DNA of 64,000 bases from Halopiger xanaduensis SH-6 (GTDB lineage Archaea; Halobacteriota; Halobacteria; Halobacteriales; Natrialbaceae). Made by a program: the position numbers and the translations under genes. Shown here piece by piece: positions 8,076 to 15,364 of this stretch. The notes beneath the pieces are model-generated. The model was not told the origin of the DNA. It made no database searches and worked only from the letters and a program-made list of their open reading frames with translations. The stretch covers positions 2,616,270 through 2,680,269 of the forward strand of contig NC_015666.1 of assembly GCF_000217715.1 (NCBI RefSeq), written 5' to 3'. Position 1 is the first letter of the stretch, and the number at the start of each line of letters is the position of its first letter.

Positions 8076-9380
8076 TCAGGTCTTCGGCACGACCAGTTCG
8101 ACCGGCGGCATCTCGAGAAACGCCGTCTCGTACCCCTGATGGCGGGCGATCTGCGGCGGCGACTCGATCTCGATCGCGACTGAATCGCCGGCTTCGACGC
8201 CCGAGACATCACCGATCTCCGACAGCGAAACTCCGTAGTGCAGCCCGTACTCCCCGTCGAGCGTCTGCTCGAGCGGCGCGTCACCGAGTTCCGTCCCGTC
8301 GCGCTCGATCGTCGCACGCAGGGACATATCCGCCAGCGGCACGCGGTTGTACGGCGTCCGCGGCGAGACGAGGAGATACTGCCCGTCGCCAGCCAGTCGG
8401 TGCTCCGACTCGAGCAGCGTCGCGAGAACCCCCGCGTCGCCGCTTCGCGGGAGGTCGCTCGTCTCGGGATTCTCGTGGTCGGGGCCGCCGTTTTCGTTAT
8501 CAGAATCGGACTCGAGGAGCAACGTGCCGGGATAGGCGTCGACCGGCGGCAGCATGGAGTAGGGAATCCCACTGTCGCTGTCGTTCTCGTCAGTCGCCAT
8601 CATCCCCATCGGCTCGAGTGCACCGCGCTCGCCCCATCGCTCCTCGTCGAGGTACTCGACGCCGCCGACGACCGACTCGCGGAACTCGTCGTCGTACTCG
8701 AACTCGAAGGTGGCCGTCGCGCGCTCGTCTAATCGGCCGGCGAGGTCACCGGTTTTCCGGGTCGAAATCGGCGGCAGGGTGACCTCGACGGTGTAGGTGC
8801 CGTCGCCCGGCAGCCCGACGTTGTCGCCGAAGTGAAAGCCCATCTCCTGGGAGAGCATGGCCCACGGCTGGCGCGGCGCGCCGACCTGTTCGCCGTCCCG
8901 TCGAATCCGAATTTGGACGCCTTCGTCGACCGGGAGGACGGTTCCCGTTTCGGTGTCCCAGGCGACGAACATCATGTGCACGCCGTCCGGGTCGTCCGGC
9001 GTCGTCCGCTCGACCGCGTCGTCGGCGTCGCCGGCGATCACCCAGAACTGGTGGGGGTAGGAGAGCATCGGCGCAAGCGCGTAGTCGCCGGCTTCGACCG
9101 GCTCGAGCATCTGCATCGACTCGCGGTGGGTCGGCAGGTAGACGGCCTCGGGCGGGTCCTCGACGGTGATCTGTCGCGGAAGGGTCGCGTCGCCGCCGTC
9201 ACCAGTCTCGTTCTCGCTCCCATTTCCGGCGTCGTCGTCCGCGGGGTCGCTTTCGTTCTCGTCGGACTCGTCGTCAGTGCTCGTACAACCCGCGAGCGCG
9301 AGCGTTCCCGTTACTGCTCCCGTTCGGCGGACGAAGGTTCGTCGATCGATGGCCTCGAGCGCTTGCGTTCGGTCTTGCAT
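8076..9380 (-). CDS. Tat-exported Tp34/P19-like iron-binding lipoprotein
   Basis: The N-terminus (434 aa protein) has a twin-arginine stretch (RRTFVRR, residues 13-19), a hydrophobic segment and a lipobox LAGC with Cys32, then an acidic Ser/Asp linker. Residues about 90-240 match the Tp34/P19 periplasmic iron-transport fold: AGDYALAPMLSYPHQFWV, GVHMMFVAWDTETGTVLPVDEGVQI, and AMLSQEMGFHFGDNV with the Met/His cluster expected for metal binding. The C-terminal half (about 280-434) looks like a second beta-domain. It lies 57 nt downstream of the DyP-like gene. In bacteria, P19-type proteins work with iron permeases; no permease is seen here. Confidence 0.8.
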   Translation of the reverse strand: MQDRTQALEAIDRRTFVRRTGAVTGTLALAGCTSTDDESDENESDPADDDAGNGSENETGDGGDATLPRQITVEDPPEAVYLPTHRESMQMLEPVEAGDYALAPMLSYPHQFWVIAGDADDAVERTTPDDPDGVHMMFVAWDTETGTVLPVDEGVQIRIRRDGEQVGAPRQPWAMLSQEMGFHFGDNVGLPGDGTYTVEVTLPPISTRKTGDLAGRLDERATATFEFEYDDEFRESVVGGVEYLDEERWGERGALEPMGMMATDENDSDSGIPYSMLPPVDAYPGTLLLESDSDNENGGPDHENPETSDLPRSGDAGVLATLLESEHRLAGDGQYLLVSPRTPYNRVPLADMSLRATIERDGTELGDAPLEQTLDGEYGLHYGVSLSEIGDVSGVEAGDSVAIEIESPPQIARHQGYETAFLEMPPVELVVPKT

Positions 9381-9437
9381 GTGTCTCGCGTCGTGTCCTC
9401 GTGCGTGTTGTTCTCGCTCGGGTCTACCCGTCTCGAG

Positions 9438-10769
9438 TCAGTCACCCTCAATCTCGGCGTCGGGATCGGCCGGCGGCAGGGCGCGCAGCGACCGCGGCGG
9501 CACCAGATAGTTGCCGCGCCGGTCGACGAAGATGTAGTGGCGAATGCCGTTGTTCGCCATCGGCACGTCCAGATCCGCGCCCGTCATCGCCTCGCGGGTT
9601 CGGACGAAGTCGTCGATCCCCCGCTGGAGCGCGAGGAAGTGGACGCCCGGCCGATCGCCGTCGACGGTATTGAAATCGCGGCGCAGGAGCGGCGGTTCCC
9701 CGTCCTCGCGGGCTCGAGCGGCCTTCTGCGCGTGCCCGACGACGTTGTGCTCGCGCGCGTCGTCCGCGGTGGCGTCGATCCGCTCGGTCGTCAACCCGTT
9801 CGTCGTCGTCAGTTCCTCGCCGACGTCGCCGACGAGTTCCTCTTCGGCGTGCTCCCGGCTGAACAGTTTCGAGACGCGTTGCGTGTGGTTCTCCTGCTGG
9901 AACCACTGCTCGAGGTTGATCTCCAGCGATTCGATATGCTGGGTCGTCCCGCCGGCGAACGGCCCCGACTCGATCGTCACTCGATCCTCGGTCGCCTGAC
10001 TAGCCTGGAACCCCGAGCGAAAGCCCATGAAAAAGGGCGCGTCCTCGGGCACCGACTCCGGGACGCCGGAGACGTCCGTACGGTCGGCCGGCAGCCCCGC
10101 GCCGACGAAGCCGGTCCGCCGGCGATCCTCGAGGCGCTCGAAGACGCCCGTTAGGTCGGTCTCGACCTCGAGGCCGTTCAGTCGGTCGCGTTGGCCGAAC
10201 AGTCCCTCCTCGGCCTCGAGGACGACCTCGGGGCGATCGCTCGCGAGGTGGAGTACGGCGTCGAACTCGTCGAACGCGGGGGCCTCCTGTGCGGTCAGCG
10301 CCTCGGGTTCCGGGAGGCCGACCGCGTCGGGCAGCGGCCCGTCGAATCGGTCGAAGTACGCCGGCGTGTAGCCGAGCGTGAACACGAGTCCGTCGTTGCT
10401 CCACTCGTAGGCGCGCTCGAGCGTTTGCAGCGCGGATTCGGTTGTCTCGCGTGCGTCCTCGGCGACGGAGTGGTCCGTGCCGTCGCCAGCATCATCGAAG
10501 ACGCCGTCCCGGAGCGATAGCGCCACCAGCACGTGATGTTCCGGCGGCCGAACGTTGCCGTCCTCGTCCGTCGTCAGCGCTTCGTTCCACGCGTGCTGGC
10601 GGTCAGGAAGCGACTCGGGATCGGACGTTCCGGTCGGTACGTCCGGGTCGCCGTCGTCGCCGTCGCTGGCGAACTCGAGGCAGGCGCTCAGCGCCGTCGT
10701 CCCGCCGACGGCGACCAGCGCACGGAGGTAGTCCCGTCGGGGCAGCGAGGACCGATCGGGAAGCGTCAC
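9438..10769 (-). CDS. DyP-like peroxidase-fold lipoprotein, catalytic Asp apparently lost
   Basis: The leader has LPRRDYLRALVAVGG and LSAC with Cys30, fitting Tat export with lipid anchoring (443 aa). The C-terminal half follows the dye-decolourising peroxidase plan: GFRSG at 249-253 where DyPs have GxxDG, GPFAGGTTQHIESLEINLEQW (269-289), the proximal-heme His region VVGHAQKAARA (343-352) and PLLRRDFN with VHFLALQRGIDDF (360-388). The conserved catalytic Asp is Ser252 here. The family may correspond to what is annotated as DUF7405, which I recall but cannot check. It pairs with the iron lipoprotein downstream, recalling EfeO/EfeB-type iron systems. Heme binding is plausible; classical peroxidase activity is doubtful. 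Confidence 0.8.
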   Translation of the reverse strand: MTLPDRSSLPRRDYLRALVAVGGTTALSACLEFASDGDDGDPDVPTGTSDPESLPDRQHAWNEALTTDEDGNVRPPEHHVLVALSLRDGVFDDAGDGTDHSVAEDARETTESALQTLERAYEWSNDGLVFTLGYTPAYFDRFDGPLPDAVGLPEPEALTAQEAPAFDEFDAVLHLASDRPEVVLEAEEGLFGQRDRLNGLEVETDLTGVFERLEDRRRTGFVGAGLPADRTDVSGVPESVPEDAPFFMGFRSGFQASQATEDRVTIESGPFAGGTTQHIESLEINLEQWFQQENHTQRVSKLFSREHAEEELVGDVGEELTTTNGLTTERIDATADDAREHNVVGHAQKAARAREDGEPPLLRRDFNTVDGDRPGVHFLALQRGIDDFVRTREAMTGADLDVPMANNGIRHYIFVDRRGNYLVPPRSLRALPPADPDAEIEGD

Positions 10770-10900
10770 TACGTAACCTACCGGCCGTGAGCCCCAAATG
10801 GCTTTCTCTCAGCGGCTACGTGCGTCTCCGTCCGACTACGTTTCCCATCGTTCTCGCGGTCGCGTTCGTGCTCGTGCTCGAGATCGAGTCGATCCGACCG

Positions 10901-11791
10901 TCAGTAATGCCACGGGAAGTCGTCGAAATCCGGCTCTCGGCCCTCGACGAACGCGTCTCGGCCCTCCTTGGCCTCGTCGGTCATATATCCGAGTCGGGTC
11001 GCCTCGCCGGCGAACACCTGCTGGCCGATCATGCCGTCGTCGGTCATGTTGAACCCGTACTTGAGCATCCGCATCGCCGTCGGGCTCTTGGAGTTGATCC
11101 GCTCGCCCCACTCGAGGGCCGTCTCCTCGAGGTCCTCGTGGGGGACGACCTCGTTGACCATTCCCATATCGGCGGCTTCCTCGGCGTCGTAGGTCTTCCC
11201 GAGGAAGAACACCTCGCGGGCCTTCTTCTGGCCGATCTGCTTGGCGAGGTACGCGGACCCGAAGCCGGCGTCGTAGCTGGCCACGTCGGGGTCGGTCTGG
11301 AGGAACTTGGCGTGCTCCTCGCTCGCAAGGGTGAGATCGCAGACGACGTGCAGCGAGTGGCCGCCGCCGACGGCCCAGCCGGGGACGACGCAGACGACGA
11401 CCTTCGGAATGTGGCGAATGAGGCGCTGGACCTCGAGGATGTGCAGCCGTCCTTGCTCGGATGCCCGCTCCTCGTCCCCGTCGTACTGGTACCCGTCCTC
11501 GCCGCGGATCGTCTGATCCCCACCGGAACAGAACGCCCAGCCGCCGTCCTTCGGTGACGGGCCGTTTCCGGTCAGGAAGACACAACCCACGTCGGTTTGG
11601 CGTTTCGCGTGCTCGAGGGCGTCGTACAGTTCGTCGACGGTCCCCGGCCGGAAGGCGTTGCGCACCTCGGGGCGGTCGAAGGCGATCCGGACCGTCCCGG
11701 AGTCGACCGCGCGGTGGTAGGTGATATCGCGGAAGTCGTCGTTGGGCTCGAGCGGCTCCCAGCGCTCGGGATCGAACAGTTCCGAAACCAT
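10901..11791 (-). CDS. menB: 1,4-dihydroxy-2-naphthoyl-CoA synthase
   Basis: This crotonase-family enzyme (296 aa) closes the second ring of o-succinylbenzoyl-CoA. VRNAFRPGTVDELYDAL, the oxyanion region CSGGDQTIRG, VVCVVPGWAVGGGHSLHVVCDLTLAS and DPDVASYDAGFGSAYLA are characteristic of MenB rather than other crotonases, as is the C-terminal FPWHY. The ATG at 11791 fits a full-length family start. It is separated from menA by the iron lipoprotein pair and from menD by a 3.5-kb accessory block, so it is probably transcribed on its own. Confidence 0.94.
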   Translation of the reverse strand: MVSELFDPERWEPLEPNDDFRDITYHRAVDSGTVRIAFDRPEVRNAFRPGTVDELYDALEHAKRQTDVGCVFLTGNGPSPKDGGWAFCSGGDQTIRGEDGYQYDGDEERASEQGRLHILEVQRLIRHIPKVVVCVVPGWAVGGGHSLHVVCDLTLASEEHAKFLQTDPDVASYDAGFGSAYLAKQIGQKKAREVFFLGKTYDAEEAADMGMVNEVVPHEDLEETALEWGERINSKSPTAMRMLKYGFNMTDDGMIGQQVFAGEATRLGYMTDEAKEGRDAFVEGREPDFDDFPWHY

Positions 11792-11856
11792 TGCTTGGTG
11801 GTTGGTCGGCGCCGGCTGAAATAGATTCGCGTCCGGGACGATCGGTCGATTCGAAT

Positions 11857-12170
11857 ACCACGAAAGCCCCTGACCCGATCGACCTTCCGGGACTTGCTGC
11901 GGTCCTCGCTTCGCTGTGGTCCTTACGGCGCCCGGGTAGGACCGACCGGGTCAGCCCCTTTCATTCCCACCCGTGTCGGCAGATTGGCCGGGCTACCACG
12001 GGTGGGAATGAAAGGGGCTGCCGGCATCCGGGAAGACGGACGACGGGAGCACGCGACCGAAGGGAGCGCGCGCAGCGAGGTCTTCGCGAACGAAGTGGGC
12101 GAAGGGCAGCGAGACGCGAAGCGTCTCGCCAGGCCCTCGACCGAATGCCCGCAAGGGCTTTCGTAGTGGT
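11857..12170. repeat. large imperfect palindrome built from two divergent repeat units
   Basis: The left unit (11857-11975) begins ACCACGAAAGCCCC and ends with a 24-bp arm. The right unit (11997-12170) begins with the exact reverse complement of that arm and ends GGGCTTTCGTAGTGG, matching the left end inverted. The two 24-bp arms (11952-11975 and 11997-12020) are perfect inverted copies around a 21-nt spacer. No convincing gene is found across 11792-12218. From memory, related GGGAATGAAAGGGGC-type intergenic repeats are common in haloarchaeal genomes, which suggests a miniature mobile or REP-like element rather than a unique site. Confidence 0.75.
12109..12129. repeat. perfect hairpin inside the right repeat unit
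   Basis: GCGAGACGC and GCGTCTCGC form a perfect 9-bp stem around a GAA loop. It lies about 40 nt before the right end of the palindromic element, so the unit carries internal secondary structure besides its terminal arms. Confidence 0.7.
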
Positions 12171-12218
12171 GTCGATTCGCCCGACCGAAAGCCGTGCGAT
12201 CGAGAACATCGCACCGCC

Positions 12219-13628
12219 TCACGCTCGAGTGGCGTTCAGTCCCTGCTCGATGTCAGTGGCGTAGGTCTCGTCAACCTCGAGCGGCGTCGGACTGTCCCGG
12301 ACCGTGTTCGTCGCGACGACGCCGGCCGCGCCGGAGCGGATGCGGATTCCCGCCGCGTCGGCGCCGTTGATCGAGTTTCCAGTCACGGTGAAGCTGTGGG
12401 GCCGTTCCGTCTCGCGGGCGGCCTCGTCCTCGGGGTCCGCGGGAACGGTTCGGGCGAGGATCCCGACCGGACAGTTGTCGACCTGGTTGCCCGAAATCGT
12501 GATGTCGTACGAACGAGCGCGGTCCGTCCCGGCGATTTCCTCGCGGACGTGGGTCTCCTTGTACTCGATCTCGATCCCCGCCTCGCCGCCCGGATCGGGT
12601 TTGTACTCCTCGAGGCCCCGACAGACGTTGCCGACGATGGCGCCCTGCTGGGCGGGCGAACACGCGATGAGACTGTGGCCGCCCTCCTCGACGACGTTGC
12701 CGTAGACGGTGAAGTTGCTGACGTTGTAGGTCGCGATGTTGTTGTAGGTCACGCCGGCGACGTAGTTCCGCGCGACGACCACGTTCTCCGAGCGGCGCAG
12801 ATCGCGGTCGCCGCCGGTCGGGGCGGCGCGGCTGGTGATCCCGTACCAGTTGGGATCGAGCACCTCGTTGCCGACGACCTGCACGTTGCGACACCGCGAG
12901 AACGAGATCGCCATCTGGAACCCCTCGACGGTGCGGTTGTTCGCGATCACCAGCCCGTCGCAGTCGTCGGCCTGAATCGCGTGGTTGTCGGTTTGCGTGC
13001 CGTCGGCGTCGAACTCGATATTGGCCACCGTCGCGCCGTCGCCGCGAACGCGGATCAGGTCGTGGCCCGACTCCCCGCTCGCGCCGGCCACGACGAACCG
13101 GGTTCCGCCGCTGCCGACCAGCCCGGTGTCGTCGCCGACCGTCGCTGGCCCGCCGAACTCGAAGGTATCGCCGCTCGCGACGACGGTGCCGCCGGACGCC
13201 GGGAGTTCGTCAAAGGCGTGCTGGAACGCCTCCTCCGCGGTGCCGTCGGTCGCGAACGCGATCGTTCCCGTGTCGCCCTCGAGAACCAGGTACTCGGCGT
13301 CGGCGAGACGCCCGTGGCCGCGGCCGCGTTCCGCGTCGGTCGCGCTACCGTTGCCGTTTCCGGCGCCGTTTCGATTTCCGTTCTGGTTGCCGTTTCCGTT
13401 CCCGTTGTTGCTCCACCCTCGTTTACGGCCCGGAAGCGCGCCATCGCCGATCCGAGCGACGTAGTACACCGCACCGGAGCCGTCCGGAGCGGCGGTCGGC
13501 TGCGCTCGGCCGGAGCCGGTCAGCGCGCCGAGTCCGACGGTCGCGCCGAGTCCGCTGAGGAACGATCGACGCGTCGGCTGTCCGTTCGCTGCGGGCCATC
13601 CGTTCGTGGTACCGCTCTCGTCGAACAT
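12219..13628 (-). CDS. Tat-exported right-handed beta-helix protein
   Basis: A twin-arginine leader (PTRRSFLSGLGATVGLGALTG, near residues 18-38) ends around GRAQP. An Asn/Gly-rich linker follows, then a right-handed parallel beta-helix from about residue 190 onward with repeated turns such as VVGNEVLDPNWYG, VVARNYVAGV, FTVYGNVVEEGG, AIVGNVCRG, ITISGNQVDN and FTVTGNSINGA. Such folds bind or cleave polysaccharides or act as adhesins. No polysaccharide-lyase catalytic motif is evident. I start at ATG 13628; a TTG at 13655 is weaker. The 3' end abuts the palindromic repeat. Confidence 0.85.
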   Translation of the reverse strand: MFDESGTTNGWPAANGQPTRRSFLSGLGATVGLGALTGSGRAQPTAAPDGSGAVYYVARIGDGALPGRKRGWSNNGNGNGNQNGNRNGAGNGNGSATDAERGRGHGRLADAEYLVLEGDTGTIAFATDGTAEEAFQHAFDELPASGGTVVASGDTFEFGGPATVGDDTGLVGSGGTRFVVAGASGESGHDLIRVRGDGATVANIEFDADGTQTDNHAIQADDCDGLVIANNRTVEGFQMAISFSRCRNVQVVGNEVLDPNWYGITSRAAPTGGDRDLRRSENVVVARNYVAGVTYNNIATYNVSNFTVYGNVVEEGGHSLIACSPAQQGAIVGNVCRGLEEYKPDPGGEAGIEIEYKETHVREEIAGTDRARSYDITISGNQVDNCPVGILARTVPADPEDEAARETERPHSFTVTGNSINGADAAGIRIRSGAAGVVATNTVRDSPTPLEVDETYATDIEQGLNATRA

Positions 13629-13861
13629 CACCCGGGACTGCCGACGACCGGCCAATGGTGTTTTATAATAGCCGTACGGTTGAATTCTGAGCGTTATGTC
13701 GGGAATATACCGGACACGACGGCTACGTACCGGACGGCGTGTTCCGGGCGTTGGCGCTCGAGCTGTCGCGCTCGTAACTTCGTCAGAAAGACGCCAGCTG
13801 AGCTACCGGGCAGCGCGACCGACCGCGAAAAACATAGTCGTCGATTCCGTACCCTCCGCCG

Positions 13862-14167
13862 ATGACAGACGACGACTCCGCGAGCGACGAGCGCACCGTC
13901 ATCCGAGCAGGCCGCGAGTTCGAACAGGAGTACCGCCTCGACGCCAGCGAGGCGGGCGAGTTCCTGATCACGCTGGGCGAGCAGCTCCGCGACAGCGATG
14001 AGCTGACGATCAGCGACACCACCGACGGCGAGGCGTGGGAACTGCCCTTCGCCTTCGGCGAACCGGTCGAACTCGAGCTCGACTTCGACGGGATGGGCGA
14101 GCCGGAACTCGAGATCGAACTCGAGTTGCCCGGCCGAACGGACGAGAAGGCGCCGCAGATCGACTGA
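13862..14167 (+). CDS. amphi-Trp domain protein
   Basis: This 101-aa protein has the amphi-Trp plan: a basic N-terminal strand (ERTVIRAGREFEQEYRLDASEAGEFLITLGEQLRD, read in two parts), TDGEAWELPFAFGEPVELELDFDG and an alternating acidic/hydrophobic C-terminal strand. The family is small and widespread in haloarchaea, with no established function. A TATA-like AAAACATA about 30 nt before the ATG suggests a leaderless transcript. The divergent beta-helix gene starts 233 nt upstream. Confidence 0.82.
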   Translation: MTDDDSASDERTVIRAGREFEQEYRLDASEAGEFLITLGEQLRDSDELTISDTTDGEAWELPFAFGEPVELELDFDGMGEPELEIELELPGRTDEKAPQID

Positions 14168-14192
14168 ACGCGACGGCTCGAGACACCGCCGT

Positions 14193-14206
14193 TCTCATTT
14201 TTCGGC
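14193..14206 (+). terminator. T-rich end after the amphi-Trp gene
   Basis: GTTCTCATTTTTCG lies about 28 nt after the stop in GC-rich surroundings. Archaeal RNA polymerase stops at such T-runs without needing a hairpin. Confidence 0.4.
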
Positions 14207-14318
14207 ACCGACGACGTAGTCGCGCTCGAGCGTCGGGACGGAGCCGCGAATACTGACGAACCGCGCCGCGAGCGCGCAATCGAACCGTTCTTGTCCCGGA
14301 CTTTCGTGGGGTCGCGAT

Positions 14319-15203
14319 ATGGATGCCGGACTCGGAGTCGCGCTGCTCGCCGCCCTCGTCTGGGGCGTCTACATCTACGTGCTGAAGCGGTCGTTCGACG
14401 AGTATCCGCCGGCGGCGTTGACCGTGCTCATCAACGCCTTCGGCATCGCGTGGTACCTGCCGGTCGCGGTCACGCAGGTCGACGGGTCGGCGGCGGCCCT
14501 CGGAAGCTTCGGCCTCGCCGAAGCGGGCGTAACGACGCTCACGATCGTCGCGACCGCCGCCGCGTTCGTGCTCTTTCTGCGGGCGATCGACGAGGGCGAC
14601 GTCTCCTACGTCACGCCGATCAACAAGATCGTCCCGATGTTCGTGTTGCCCCTCGAGGTGCTGGTGCTCGGGCAGGTGCTGACGCCGCTGGAAGTCGGCG
14701 GCGTCGTCGTCGCGACGCTGGCGGTGTACGTCGCGAACTACGATCCCGGCGGCTTCTTCGAGCCGTTTCGGAAGGCCGCAGCCTCGAGGCCCGCCCAGCT
14801 CGCGCTGCTGAGCGCGATGTGTTACGCGGTCAGCGACCTCGGCAAGCGGGTGTCCTTACAGGAGCTGGCGATCCCGGAGCGGCTCTGGGTGCCGATGCTG
14901 CTGGTGGGGGTCGCGGTCGTCCTCCTGCCGATCGCGGTTCGCAATCCGCCGACCGAATCCGACCTCGGGCTCCGCGGCGACCTGCCGACCCTCGCCGTCG
15001 CGGGCGGGATGGTGGCGCTCGGCGAGCACCTGACGACGCTCTCCTTCGCCGTGCTACCCGCCAGCATCGCCTCGCCGGTCATCAACACGCAGGCGATCGT
15101 CGCGGTCGTCCTCGGCGGCGTCCTGCTGGGCGAACGACACTTCCGGCTTCGGCTCGTCGCCGCCGTACTCGCGGTGATCGGCGTGACGCTGATCGCGATC
15201 TGA
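14319..15203 (+). CDS. EamA/DMT-superfamily transporter
   Basis: This 294-aa membrane protein has about ten hydrophobic segments arranged as two EamA halves. The first half runs from LLAALVWGVYIYVLKRSF to LAVYVANYDPGG; the second from ALLSAMCYAVSDLGKR to VIGVTLIAI. EamA proteins usually export metabolites. AVLPASIASPVINTQAIVAVVLGGVLLGE is the conserved helix 8-9 pattern. The substrate is unknown. The gene converges with menD, with a dispersed repeat between the two stops. Confidence 0.9.
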   Translation: MDAGLGVALLAALVWGVYIYVLKRSFDEYPPAALTVLINAFGIAWYLPVAVTQVDGSAAALGSFGLAEAGVTTLTIVATAAAFVLFLRAIDEGDVSYVTPINKIVPMFVLPLEVLVLGQVLTPLEVGGVVVATLAVYVANYDPGGFFEPFRKAAASRPAQLALLSAMCYAVSDLGKRVSLQELAIPERLWVPMLLVGVAVVLLPIAVRNPPTESDLGLRGDLPTLAVAGGMVALGEHLTTLSFAVLPASIASPVINTQAIVAVVLGGVLLGERHFRLRLVAAVLAVIGVTLIAI

Positions 15204-15243
15204 CGGATTCAGGGGATCGATTGAAGATCCGAATTAGACGCTG

Positions 15244-15339
15244 TTTGATATAGCGTTATGAGATTTAATTGGTCGATATCGGCCAGCGGTTACGGACGTC
15301 GCTACGCAGTCTGCAGCGGACAATCAGTAGGCAACTGCT
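15244..15339. repeat. dispersed intergenic repeat, copy A
   Basis: This stretch shares blocks in the same order and spacing with 42272-42368: GATATAGCG.TATGA at the left, CGATAT in the middle and AGGCAACTGCT/CAGCAACTGCT at the right. From GATATA to GCAACTGCT the distance is 84 nt here and 85 nt in the other copy. Both copies sit between converging gene ends. It contains no reading frame of note. Confidence 0.6.
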
Positions 15340-15364
15340 CGAGATGGGCCTGAAAAACCGGCGC

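Noticed and set aside
13330-13420. Repeated CCGTTTCCG-type sequence in the beta-helix gene
   Set aside because: It encodes an Asn/Gly linker of the exported protein, a coding low-complexity stretch.
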